This document shows positions 16,830 through 25,009 of a stretch of DNA of 42,279 nucleotides, piece by piece. How positions within the stretch are numbered: position 1 is the first letter of the stretch; every line of letters starts with the position of its first letter. The stretch is from the NCBI GenBank assembly GCA_002304945.1, contig DBPQ01000125.1:1-42279 (forward strand). Direction: 5' to 3'. A program made the position numbers and the translations under genes. The notes under the pieces were generated by a model. That model ran no database searches. It saw only the letters and a program-made list of their open reading frames with translations, and was not told the origin of the DNA. The stretch comes from Actinomycetales bacterium UBA1416. Its GTDB lineage: Bacteria; Actinomycetota; Actinomycetes; Actinomycetales; Actinomycetaceae.

Positions 16830-16925
16830 GGGTGCGGTGCCGGAGGATCGCCAGGATCGCAGCCGGCGCAGCAGCGGCGACGCCGGAAGGCGGCCTCGCC
16901 CCGGTGCGCTGGGCAAGGAGCAGGG

Positions 16926-18659
16926 GTGACAAACGAGAAGGAATGGGTCCTCAGGCGGCGGGCGCCCGCCGCCTTGTTACGTCGGTGCATGGAGGACGGG
17001 CTCGACCCCATCCTGGCCCAGGTGCTCTGCGCCCGGCGCATCGACACCCCCCGCAAGATCCGCGCCTTTCTCAACGCCGCCCAGACGCCCCTGGGCGATC
17101 CTTTGGCGATGGCCGATATGGAGCCCGCCGTGGCGCGCATCCGGCGCGCCCTCGAGGCCCAGGAACAGATCGCCGTCTATGGCGACTTTGACGTGGATGG
17201 CGTCACCAGCGCGGCGCTGCTGGTCTCGGTGCTGCAGAGCCTGGGCGCCTCGGCGCGCCCCTACATCCCCGATCGCTTCGAGGAGGGCTACGGCCTGAAC
17301 GACGCGGCCCTGGACCACCTGCGGGCCGATAGAGGCGTGACGCTCTGCATCGCTACCGATTGCGGCGTGCGTTCCTATGACGAGGTGGCCCGCGCCCAGG
17401 CCCAGGGCCTCGACATGATCATCGTGGACCATCACTCGGTGCCCGAGTCGCTCCCCCCCGCCGTGGCCGTCATTGACCCCAAGCGCGAGGACAGCAGTTA
17501 TGCCTTTGAGGAGCTGGCCGGCGTAGGCGTGACCTACCAGCTCTGCCGCGCCCTGTGCGCCGCCCTGCAGGACACCGTCGCCGGGCAGCGCGTGGCGGGC
17601 GAGCTGGAGGGCTATCTGGACCTGGTGGCCCTGGGGACCGTGGCCGACATCGTGCCCCTGGTGGATGAGAACCGCACCCTGGCGCTGCACGGCCTGCAAC
17701 GCCTGCGCACAAGCCCCCGTCCCGGCCTGGTGGCCCTCATGGAGCAGGCAGGGGTGCAGGCCGCCAGAGCGAACAGCATCGACATCGCCTTTCGCCTGGC
17801 CCCTCGCCTGAACGCCGCGGGGCGGCTGGAGCACGCCGGGGCTGCCTACAACTTGCTCCGGAGCGAGAGCTATGCCAGCGCCCAACCGCTGGCCGAGGCG
17901 CTGGGAGCGATCAACAGCGAGCGCCAGGAGATGGTGGAGCTACAGGTCGCCGAGGCCCAGGCCCAGGTGGACATGGAGCGTCCGCCCCATATCGTGATCA
18001 TCGCAGGGCCCGACTTTCATGAAGGCATTGTGGGGCTGATCGCCTCGCGCATGCGCGAGCTCCTGTACCGCCCCACCCTGGTGCTGAGGAGCGACGCAGA
18101 GACGGGCCTGGCGCGGGGCTCGGCCCGCAGCATCGAAGGTTTCCACATCACCCGCGCCCTGGAGAGCTGCCGCGACCTGCTGCTGCGCTTCGGCGGCCAC
18201 GAGCAAGCGGCGGGTTTCACGCTGCGCAAAGAGAACCTGCCCGAGTTCCGCGAGCGCCTGCTGGCCTATGCCGGCGAGCACCTCGATGAGGCGCTGCTGA
18301 CGCCGCGCCTGCTGGTGGATGCCATCGTGCCGCTGGGCGACCTCACCCCCGCGACGGTGGAGGCGCTTGAGGCCCTGGAGCCCTTTGGCAAGGCAAACCC
18401 CGAGCCGCTGCTGGCCAGCCTGGATCTCGAGGTCCTGCAGATCCGTCAGATCGGACGGGATGGCAAGCATCTGCGCCTGAACGTGCGCCAGGGAGGCATA
18501 TCGCTCCCCTGCGTCGCCTTTCGCCAGGGCGAGCTCGCCAACGACTATCGGCCTGGCAGCCGCATCGATATGGTGTTTCGCCCCTCGATGAACGAGTGGC
18601 AGGGCACCAGCTCGCTGCAGCTCGTGGTGGAGGCCATCCGGCCCGCTCGCAACGCCTGA
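16926..18659 (+). CDS. recJ: RecJ, single-stranded-DNA-specific 5'-3' exonuclease
   Basis: RecJ degrades single-stranded DNA 5' to 3' in recombination and mismatch or base-excision repair. The 577-residue protein shows the DHH-family motifs in order: YGDFDVDGVTSAALL, IATDCGV, VDHHSVPE, LGTVADIVPL and the DHHA1 region with SARSIEGFHI and LLRFGGHEQAAGFT, followed by an OB-fold C-terminus (LASLDLEVLQIRQIG). The length is normal. The GTG at 16926 is chosen because AAGGAG lies at 16915-16920; the open frame continues upstream to 16800, but that part overlaps the promoter. Sequence ends at a hairpin at 18680-18722. Confidence 0.92.
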   Translation: MTNEKEWVLRRRAPAALLRRCMEDGLDPILAQVLCARRIDTPRKIRAFLNAAQTPLGDPLAMADMEPAVARIRRALEAQEQIAVYGDFDVDGVTSAALLVSVLQSLGASARPYIPDRFEEGYGLNDAALDHLRADRGVTLCIATDCGVRSYDEVARAQAQGLDMIIVDHHSVPESLPPAVAVIDPKREDSSYAFEELAGVGVTYQLCRALCAALQDTVAGQRVAGELEGYLDLVALGTVADIVPLVDENRTLALHGLQRLRTSPRPGLVALMEQAGVQAARANSIDIAFRLAPRLNAAGRLEHAGAAYNLLRSESYASAQPLAEALGAINSERQEMVELQVAEAQAQVDMERPPHIVIIAGPDFHEGIVGLIASRMRELLYRPTLVLRSDAETGLARGSARSIEGFHITRALESCRDLLLRFGGHEQAAGFTLRKENLPEFRERLLAYAGEHLDEALLTPRLLVDAIVPLGDLTPATVEALEALEPFGKANPEPLLASLDLEVLQIRQIGRDGKHLRLNVRQGGISLPCVAFRQGELANDYRPGSRIDMVFRPSMNEWQGTSSLQLVVEAIRPARNA

Positions 18660-18679
18660 CCAGCCGTACGTAACCCCCA

Positions 18680-18722
18680 AATCCTCCATCTGGAACGGCC
18701 CATATCCTTCCGGTGGAGGATT
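18680..18722 (+). terminator. Terminator-like hairpin after recJ
   Basis: AATCCTCCA at 18680-18688 pairs with 18714-18722, and an inner six-pair stem (CTGGAA with TTCCGG) extends it. It begins 21 bases after the recJ stop and is followed by CCCCTTTG, so the U tract is weak. Confidence 0.5.
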
Positions 18723-18749
18723 CCCCTTTGCCCCCGCGTGCCCTATACT
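18721..18749 (+). promoter_or_regulatory. Candidate promoter of the glutamate synthase operon
   Basis: TATACT at 18744-18749 is a good -10; TTCCCC at 18721-18726 with a 17-base spacer is a poor -35. The start would be near 18756, giving an 88-base leader that contains the hairpin at 18796-18819. Confidence 0.4.
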
Positions 18750-18795
18750 GAGCACAGACTACCTGACACTCGGATGTGTCGCTGCTTGAGGCGCT

Positions 18796-18826
18796 GACGC
18801 CGCTCCTTGGGGCGGCGTCGTTTATT
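18796..18826 (+). promoter_or_regulatory. Attenuator-like hairpin in the leader of the glutamate synthase operon
   Basis: GACGCCGC at 18796-18803 pairs with GCGGCGTC at 18812-18819 around a short loop and is followed by GTTTATT. It lies between the candidate promoter and the first gene, 18 bases before the start codon at 18844, where an intrinsic terminator would act as an attenuator. No leader peptide or known riboswitch was recognised. Confidence 0.4.
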
Positions 18827-18843
18827 GAGTGAAGAGGTGAGAG

Positions 18844-20358
18844 ATGGCCCTGTCACTGGCAACCGCCAGCTTTGTGATCGAGCGCGATCCTGCGCGCTGC
18901 ATTGCCTGCCAGGTATGTGTGCGGCAGTGCGCCAACGACGTTCATTTCTACGATGCCGATGATGATGAGGTTCGTTCCCGCGATCTGACCTGCGTCGGCT
19001 GCCACCGCTGCGTCACCCTGTGCCCCACCCAGGCACTGACGGTTCGCCAGAACCCCCTGGAGTTCCGTCCCCACGCCAACTGGGCCCCCTCCATCCTGCG
19101 CAACATCTACAAGCAGGCCGAATCGGGCGGCATGCTCCTGACGGGCATGGGCGACGATCAGCCCCAGCGCATCTACTGGGATCACATGGTGCTGAACGCC
19201 TCGCAGGTGACCAACCCCTCCATCGACCCGGTGCGCGAGCCCATGGAGTTGAGAACCTTCCTGGGGGCCAAGCCGGAGCGCCTGGAGGTGGACGAGGATG
19301 GGGACGAGGTGTCGCTGCGCACCGAGCTCACGCCGCAGCTCGAGCTCGAGATCCCCATCATGTTCTCCGCCATGTCGTATGGTTCGATCAGCTTTAACGC
19401 GTGCGAGTCGCTGGCGCGGGCCGCCACCGAGGCGGGCACCTACTACAACACGGGCGAGGGCGGCCTGCACCCGGCCCTGTACAAGTACGGCTCCCGCACC
19501 ATCGCCCAGGTCGCCTCGGGGCGCTTTGGCGTGCACCTGGACTATCTGAACGCCGCCGCCGCTCTGGAGATCAAGATCGGCCAGGGCGCCAAGCCCGGCA
19601 TCGGCGGCCATCTGCCCGGCGAGAAGGTGACGCTGGATATCTCGCGCACCCGCATGATCCCCCAGGGCACCGACGCGCTCTCGCCGGCGCCCCACCACGA
19701 CATCTACTCCATCGAGGACTTGCGCCAGCTCATCTACGCCATCAAGGAGGCCACCCACTACCAGAAGCCGGTGAGCGTCAAAGTGGCGGCAGTGCACAAC
19801 ATCGCACCCATCGCCAGCGGCATCGTTCGCGCCGGAGCCGACATCGTCGCCATTGACGGATTGCGCGGCGGCACGGGCGCGGCGCCCACCATGGTGCGCA
19901 ACAACGTGGGCATCCCCATCGAGCTGGCCATCGCCGCTGTGGACGCCCGTCTGCGCGAAGAGGGCGTTCGCCATCGCGCCTCGCTGGTGGCCGCCGGCAG
20001 CATGCGCTGCAGCGCCGATGTGGTCAAGGCCATCGCCCTGGGCGCCGATGCGGTCTATATCGCCACCTCGGCCCTGGTTGCCATGGGCTGCCACCTCTGC
20101 CAGCACTGCTACACCGGCAAGTGCAACTGGGGCATCGCTACCCAGGACCCCTATCTGACCAAGCGGCTCAACCCGAACATCGGCGCCCGTCGCCTCTCCA
20201 ACCTGCTGCGCGCATGGTCGTTGGAGATCAAGGAGATGATGGGCGGCATGGGCATCAACTCGATCGAAAGCCTACGCGGCAATCGCGATCACCTGCGGGG
20301 CGTCGGCCTGAATCAGGTGGAGCTGGATGCCCTGGGCATCAAAGCGGCAGGCATGTAG
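18844..20358 (+). CDS. Glutamate synthase FMN-domain subunit with N-terminal 2[4Fe-4S] ferredoxin domain (archaeal-type GltB2)
   Basis: This subunit carries the FMN-binding synthase domain that reduces the 2-iminoglutarate formed from 2-oxoglutarate and ammonia. Residues 15-75 hold two ferredoxin motifs, CIACQVCVRQC and CVGCHRCVTLC. The barrel shows PIMFSAMSYGSISFNA, GEGGLHP, KIGQGAKPGIGGHLPG and GGTGAAPTMVRNN, and the cluster motif CHLCQHCYTGKCNWGIATQ. The amidotransferase and GXGXG domains of ordinary GltB are absent and are separate genes at 22128 and 23281. GAGGTGAGAG precedes the ATG at 18844. It is the first gene of a six-gene operon ending with nadE. An alternative role is an N-methylglutamate synthase-like complex, which has a similar split; no methylamine genes are visible, so glutamate synthase is favoured. 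Confidence 0.87.
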   Translation: MALSLATASFVIERDPARCIACQVCVRQCANDVHFYDADDDEVRSRDLTCVGCHRCVTLCPTQALTVRQNPLEFRPHANWAPSILRNIYKQAESGGMLLTGMGDDQPQRIYWDHMVLNASQVTNPSIDPVREPMELRTFLGAKPERLEVDEDGDEVSLRTELTPQLELEIPIMFSAMSYGSISFNACESLARAATEAGTYYNTGEGGLHPALYKYGSRTIAQVASGRFGVHLDYLNAAAALEIKIGQGAKPGIGGHLPGEKVTLDISRTRMIPQGTDALSPAPHHDIYSIEDLRQLIYAIKEATHYQKPVSVKVAAVHNIAPIASGIVRAGADIVAIDGLRGGTGAAPTMVRNNVGIPIELAIAAVDARLREEGVRHRASLVAAGSMRCSADVVKAIALGADAVYIATSALVAMGCHLCQHCYTGKCNWGIATQDPYLTKRLNPNIGARRLSNLLRAWSLEIKEMMGGMGINSIESLRGNRDHLRGVGLNQVELDALGIKAAGM

Positions 20359-20373
20359 CGACGGGAGCAGACA

Positions 20374-20838
20374 ATGAGCAAGCGTATCGTTATCCACGAA
20401 GAATTCTGCATCGGTTGTCGGCTCTGCGAGGTGCACTGCCTCGTGCAGCACTCGTCATCCAAGGATATCGTCAAGGCCTACGGGGGCGAGCGGTCGCACC
20501 TGATGCCCCGCCTGATGGTAGAAGAGGATGGCCCTGTGTCCTTTGCCCTGCAGTGCCGCCAGTGTGAGGAGCCAAGCTGCGTCGAGGCCTGCGTCTCCGG
20601 CGCCATGCACCGCGATCCCCTCACCGGAACGGTCATGTGCGATGAGGACGTGTGCGTCGGCTGCTGGATGTGCATCATGGTGTGTCCGGCGGGCGCGATC
20701 CAGCAGAATCTGCTGGGCACCCGGATCGCCAGCAAATGCGACCTGTGCTACGGCGCCGACATCCCCGCCTGCGTGGCCCATTGCCCCAACGAGGCGCTGA
20801 CCTTTGAGGTTATTGACGAGAAAGGAGCCGCGTCGTGA
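20374..20838 (+). CDS. 4Fe-4S dicluster-type electron-transfer protein
   Basis: This 154-residue cytoplasmic protein has four cysteine groups of the HycB/CooF type: CIGCRLCEVHC, CRQCEEPSCVEAC, CVGCWMCIMVC and CDLCYGADIPACVAHC, enough for up to four 4Fe-4S clusters. The position between the FMN subunit and the FAD/NAD reductase suggests it carries electrons from the reductase to the synthase. The ATG at 20374 follows GGGAGC, and the stop overlaps the GTG start of the next gene as GTGA. The electron route is inference from gene order. Confidence 0.88.
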   Translation: MSKRIVIHEEFCIGCRLCEVHCLVQHSSSKDIVKAYGGERSHLMPRLMVEEDGPVSFALQCRQCEEPSCVEACVSGAMHRDPLTGTVMCDEDVCVGCWMCIMVCPAGAIQQNLLGTRIASKCDLCYGADIPACVAHCPNEALTFEVIDEKGAAS

Positions 20839-22115
20839 GAGCGGTCATCATCGGTAACTCGGCCACCGCCGTGGGCGCCATCGAGGCGCTGCGCGCCGTG
20901 GATCAGCGCGCCGAGGTGCTGGTCATCTCGGAGGAATCGCACCTGATCTACTCGCGCCCCCTGCTCTCCCATTACCTGGGGGGCGAGATCTCTTGCAGCC
21001 GCCTCGCCTACCGGGCCAGCGACTTTTACACCCAGCACGACGTGACGCCGATCCTGGAGACCCGGGCGACGGCGATCGACGTGGAAGGCCATCAGGTTCT
21101 CACCGCCGACGGGACCGCCATCCCCTACGACAAGCTGCTGATCGCCACGGGAGGGGTTCCCATCGTGCCCCCCACGCCGGGGATCGATACCCAGGGCGTG
21201 TTCACCTTCACGCGGCGCGCTGACGTGGAAGGCATCCTGAGCCATCTCGAGGCCCATGGCGGCAAGCGAGCCGTCGTCGTGGGCGGCGGCATGATCGGCA
21301 TCAAGGCGACCGATGCTCTCCTCAAGCGGGGAATGCATGTCACCATGATCGAGCTCGCCCCGCGCATCCTGGGGGCCGCCCTCGATAGCACCGCCTCGCG
21401 CCTGATGACGAATCTGCTACACGACGCGGGCGTAGACGTGCTCACAGGCAACACGGCCACCGAGATCCAGAGCCGCGACGGGCGTGTCAGCGGCGTCACC
21501 CTGCGAGATGGTGACCCCATCGAATGCGACGTGATGATCTTTGGCATCGGCGTGCGCCCCAATACGGCACTGGTGCAGGGCACCGATATCCAGGTAAACC
21601 GGGGCATTGTGGTGGACGAGTACATGCGCACCAGCGCGCCCGATATCTATGCTGCGGGCGACGTGGCCGAGGCCTATGACCTGGTGGTGGACATGAACCG
21701 CACCGTTGCCATCTGGCCCAACGCCTATCGCCAGGGGGCCATCGCGGGCGCCCACATGGTGGGCATCGAGACGCCCGACCAGGGCGGCGTGGCCATGAAC
21801 GCCATCGAGGTCCACGGGGTGCCGGCGATCTCGGTGGGTAACTCGAACCTGGAGGACGTTCCGGACCACGAGTTCCTGACCGATCTGGACGAGCGCGCCC
21901 CCCGCTACAAGCGCCTCGTCCTCAAGGACAACCGGCTGGTGGGGGCGATCCTGGTGGGTCGCATCAACCGCGCCGGCATCTATACCGGGCTGATCCGTCA
22001 AAAGATCGATGTGGGCGCCAGCCGCGCCGCGCTGATGAGCGAGCAGTTCGGACTACTTTCGCTGCCGGACCGCTACCGCAAGCATGTAGTTACCGGCGAA
22101 GGCATCGAGGTATAA
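20835..22115 (+). CDS. FAD/NAD(P)-dependent pyridine nucleotide-disulfide-type oxidoreductase
   Basis: The 426-residue flavoprotein has an N-terminal FAD site (AVIIGNSATAVGAIEAL, a variant of GxGxxG), a central NAD(P) site (VVVGGGMIGIKATDAL) and the second FAD motif IYAAGDVAE. It resembles ferredoxin/nitrite-reductase-like NAD(P)H oxidoreductases and lacks a redox-active CxxC pair at the usual place. In this operon it would oxidise NAD(P)H and reduce the 4Fe-4S protein encoded just upstream, replacing the usual GltD. The GTG start at 20835 overlaps the previous stop and follows AAGGAG. NADH versus NADPH preference is not decided here. Confidence 0.85.
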   Translation: MRAVIIGNSATAVGAIEALRAVDQRAEVLVISEESHLIYSRPLLSHYLGGEISCSRLAYRASDFYTQHDVTPILETRATAIDVEGHQVLTADGTAIPYDKLLIATGGVPIVPPTPGIDTQGVFTFTRRADVEGILSHLEAHGGKRAVVVGGGMIGIKATDALLKRGMHVTMIELAPRILGAALDSTASRLMTNLLHDAGVDVLTGNTATEIQSRDGRVSGVTLRDGDPIECDVMIFGIGVRPNTALVQGTDIQVNRGIVVDEYMRTSAPDIYAAGDVAEAYDLVVDMNRTVAIWPNAYRQGAIAGAHMVGIETPDQGGVAMNAIEVHGVPAISVGNSNLEDVPDHEFLTDLDERAPRYKRLVLKDNRLVGAILVGRINRAGIYTGLIRQKIDVGASRAALMSEQFGLLSLPDRYRKHVVTGEGIEV

Positions 22116-22127
22116 GGGAGGAGCGCC

Positions 22128-23288
22128 ATGAGTTGGGCCACCCAGGAAAATCGTTACGGAGATGACAAAGTATTCGACGCCTGCGGCCTGTTCGGGTTTA
22201 TCGATACGTCAGGCGCCATGCACGATGGCCACGCCGTGATCAAGGCCCTCATCTCGATGAAGGAACGCGGCAATGGCTTGGGCTCCGGCTTCGCCGTCTA
22301 TGGCGCCTACCCCGACTTTGCCGACCTGTACGCGCTGCACATCATGTGCCGCAACGAGACCGGCCGCCAGGAGCTGGAGGCGCGCCTCCGCCAGGGATGG
22401 ACCATTGTGCACGACGAGCCGATCCCCCACCGCGAGGTGGCGGGGGTGCTGGATGCGCCCATCCTGTGGCGCTACTTTGCCGCACCCCACGGCGAGCGCA
22501 CCCCCGGCCTCTCCGAGGAGGATGACGTGGTGCGCCAGGTCATGGCCATCAACACCGAGATGAACGACGCCTTTATCTACTCCAGCGGCAAGAACATGGC
22601 CATCTTCAAGGGCGTGGGGCACCCGGAGCAGATCGCCGAGTACTATCGCGTCGAGGAATACTATGGCTACCTCTGGGTGGGCCATAACCGCTTCCCCACC
22701 AACACGCCCGGCTGGTGGGGTGGCGCCCATCCCTTTGGCTTGCTGGATTGGTCGGTGGTCCACAACGGCGAGATCTCGTCCTACGGCGCCAACCGCCGCT
22801 ACCTCGAGGCCCACGGCTACCAGTGCACCATGCAGACCGACACCGAGGTGATCGCCTACGCGTCGGACCTGGTCATGCGGCGACACGGGCTATCGCCCCG
22901 CGTGGCGGCCCTGGTCTTTGCTAGCCCCCTGTGGGATGAGATCCAGCACCTGCCGGCGGAGGAGCAGCGTCTCTGCCGCGCCGTGCGCCAGACCTATGGC
23001 TCGCTGCTGCTGAACGGCCCGTTCACCATCATCATCGCGCATCAGGGCGAGATGGTGGGCCTGGGCGACCGCATCCGCCTGCGGCCCTTGGCTGTGGGCA
23101 TCAAAGAGGACATCCTGTACGTCTCTTCCGAGCTGTCGGCCATCCATCTGGTGCAGCCCGAGATCGAGTACACCTGGACGCCCGAGGGTGGCCAGGCCAT
23201 CGTCGGCCGGCTGGGCCAGCGGCCGCAGCCGCCCGAGCACATCTCGCCGCGCGAGCGCATCACCGAAAGGGAGTTGAGCTATGGCTGA
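22128..23288 (+). CDS. Class II glutamine amidotransferase subunit of split glutamate synthase
   Basis: The subunit would release ammonia from glutamine. Class II amidotransferases use an N-terminal cysteine; here it is Cys19 in FDACGLFGFID, so an 18-residue propeptide must be removed. Further family motifs are GHNRFPTNTPGWWGGAHPF, VVHNGEISSYGANRRYL and TMQTDTEVIAY, which bind glutamine and shape the active site. Length is 386 residues. GGGAGGAG precedes the ATG at 22128. The stop overlaps the start of the GXGXG gene by 8 bases. Together with the genes at 18844 and 23281 it reconstitutes the three functional parts of a GltB chain. Confidence 0.87.
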   Translation: MSWATQENRYGDDKVFDACGLFGFIDTSGAMHDGHAVIKALISMKERGNGLGSGFAVYGAYPDFADLYALHIMCRNETGRQELEARLRQGWTIVHDEPIPHREVAGVLDAPILWRYFAAPHGERTPGLSEEDDVVRQVMAINTEMNDAFIYSSGKNMAIFKGVGHPEQIAEYYRVEEYYGYLWVGHNRFPTNTPGWWGGAHPFGLLDWSVVHNGEISSYGANRRYLEAHGYQCTMQTDTEVIAYASDLVMRRHGLSPRVAALVFASPLWDEIQHLPAEEQRLCRAVRQTYGSLLLNGPFTIIIAHQGEMVGLGDRIRLRPLAVGIKEDILYVSSELSAIHLVQPEIEYTWTPEGGQAIVGRLGQRPQPPEHISPRERITERELSYG

Positions 23289-24066
23289 GGCAACACTGGG
23301 CGTCGCTCGCCGCCAGTCGCTGGCGGGCGAGGTGGTGGTGGATTGCGAGGGGCGGCACTATCGCGAGGTGAACCACGAGCTGCGCGAGCTGGTGGACCAG
23401 GGCGTCGAGAGCCTGCGGCTGATCCATGTGGCGGGCCAGCGCTACCTGGGGACCAACCTGCAGCGCCCGGTGCGCATCACCATCGAGGGCGTGCCCGGCA
23501 ACGATCTGGGCGCTTTTATGGATGGCCCGCGCATCCAGGTGCTTGGCGATGCCCAGGATGGCTGCGGCAACACGATGAACAGCGGCGTGTTGGCCATCCA
23601 CGGATCGGCGGGCGATATCATCGGGCACTCGATGCGCGGCGGCACGATCTACGTCCGCGATAACGTGGGCTATCGCGTGGGCATCCACATGAAGGAGTAC
23701 GGCGATACCAAGCCGGTGATCGTCATCGGCGGAACGGCGCAGCACTTTCTCGGCGAATACATGGCCGGCGGCGTGCTGATCGTCCTTGGCCGTCACCTCC
23801 CGTTGGACAAGATGCACCCCTCACGCTATATTGGCGCGGGGATGCACGGAGGCGTGATCTATATCGCGGGCCAGGTGAACGAGGTGTTCCTGGGCAAAGA
23901 GGTGGGCGTGCTGCCCCTGAGCGATGCCGACCGCGAGGCGCTCACAACCCATGTGACGGAGTACGCCAGGATCTTTGGGCAGGATGCCCAGGCTCTGTTG
24001 GCCAGGCCGTTCGCCAAGCTCTATCCCAAGGCCGTGCGTCCCTACGGGAGGCTATACGCGTACTGA
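23281..24066 (+). CDS. GXGXG-motif subunit of split glutamate synthase
   Basis: This 261-residue protein corresponds to the right-handed beta-helix at the C-terminus of ordinary GltB. The repeating turns are visible as GNDLGAFMDGPRIQVLG, GCGNTMNSGVLAIHG, GDIIGHSMRGGTIYVRD, GTAQHFLGEYMAGGVLIVLG and GAGMHGGVIYIAG. The domain is structural, holding the amidotransferase and FMN parts in place. Its ATG at 23281 lies within the end of the amidotransferase gene (8-base overlap), which argues for equal production. The nadE gene follows within 23 bases. No catalytic residues are expected. Confidence 0.88.
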   Translation: MAEATLGVARRQSLAGEVVVDCEGRHYREVNHELRELVDQGVESLRLIHVAGQRYLGTNLQRPVRITIEGVPGNDLGAFMDGPRIQVLGDAQDGCGNTMNSGVLAIHGSAGDIIGHSMRGGTIYVRDNVGYRVGIHMKEYGDTKPVIVIGGTAQHFLGEYMAGGVLIVLGRHLPLDKMHPSRYIGAGMHGGVIYIAGQVNEVFLGKEVGVLPLSDADREALTTHVTEYARIFGQDAQALLARPFAKLYPKAVRPYGRLYAY

Positions 24067-24089
24067 GCAACAGATTGAGAGGTGCCTTC

Positions 24090-24887
24090 TTGCTTGACGC
24101 ACTGCGAATCAGCCCGGAAGAAGAGGTTGCCCGCATCGCTGGTTTCATCACCCGTCACCTCAACGATGCGGGCTATTCGCGCGCCGTGTTGGGCGTTTCC
24201 GGAGGCGTAGATTCGGCCCTGGTGGCCGCCCTCTGCGCCCGCGCCCTGGGCCCGGAAAACGTCTATGGCATGCTGCTGCCCTATGCAACCAGCAACCCGC
24301 AAAGCGCGGCCCACGGGCGCCTGGTCTGCGAGCAACTGGGGATCCCCCACAGCCTGTTCGAGATCACACCCATGGCGGAGCCTCTGATGGCCCGCGACGC
24401 CGCCATCACCAGCGTGCGCAAGGGCAACATTATGTCGCGTTGCCGCATGGTCGTCCTGTTCGACCAGTCGGCAGCCTGGAACGGCCTTGTGATGGGCACC
24501 GGCAACCGCACCGAGGCGCTGCTGGGCTACTTTACCCTGTATGGTGATAGCGCCTGCGCCCTGCGGCCCATCGTGCATCTCTACAAGTGCCAGGTGCGCG
24601 CCCTGGCCGTGCATCTGGGGTTGCCGGAAGAGGTCGTGGCCAAGGCCCCCAGCGCCGACCTCTGGGCAGGCCAGACCGACGAGGGCGATCTGGGCTTTAG
24701 CTATGACGAGGCCGACCAGATCCTCTACCTTCTCACCGAGGCGGGGCTGAGCGAGCAAGAAGCAGCCCAGCAGGGATTCGACCTGTCCGTAGTCCAGGCC
24801 GTCAAGCGCCGCATGGAGCGGTATGCCTTCAAGCTGCGCGAGCCCGCCGGTCTGTGCACCGTGGCCGAGGCGAGGCGCAAGAGATAG
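24090..24887 (+). CDS. nadE: NH3-dependent NAD+ synthetase
   Basis: NadE converts deamido-NAD, ATP and ammonia to NAD+. The protein of 265 residues has the P-loop SGGVDSALVAALC, GTGNRTEALLGYFTLYGD and the AKAPSADLWAGQTDEGDLG loop that closes on the substrate. No nitrilase-type glutaminase domain is fused, so ammonia must come from elsewhere. The TTG at 24090 is chosen because GAGAGGTG ends five bases upstream; a TTG at 24075 in the same frame is the alternative. It is the last gene of the glutamate synthase operon, an arrangement that may let it share ammonia-handling or reflect nitrogen regulation. A hairpin with a T tract follows at 24917. Confidence 0.9.
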   Translation: MLDALRISPEEEVARIAGFITRHLNDAGYSRAVLGVSGGVDSALVAALCARALGPENVYGMLLPYATSNPQSAAHGRLVCEQLGIPHSLFEITPMAEPLMARDAAITSVRKGNIMSRCRMVVLFDQSAAWNGLVMGTGNRTEALLGYFTLYGDSACALRPIVHLYKCQVRALAVHLGLPEEVVAKAPSADLWAGQTDEGDLGFSYDEADQILYLLTEAGLSEQEAAQQGFDLSVVQAVKRRMERYAFKLREPAGLCTVAEARRKR

Positions 24888-24916
24888 CAGGCGTGCGCGA
24901 GAGCGGGCGCCACACG

Positions 24917-24953
24917 CGCAGAGACGGCGGCTCGGGCCATGCCTCTGCGTTTT
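24917..24953 (+). terminator. Terminator after nadE, before carA
   Basis: CGCAGAG at 24917-24923 pairs with CTCTGCG at 24943-24949, and TTTT follows at 24950-24953. The 19-base loop can fold further. It separates nadE from carA, 57 bases before the carA start, so it could be a simple terminator or an attenuator for carAB. Confidence 0.5.
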
Positions 24954-25009
24954 CGGGTGCCTCGGTGAGAGATGAGGGCAACGTCAAGAGCATAGTAAGG
25001 GGAGTACCG

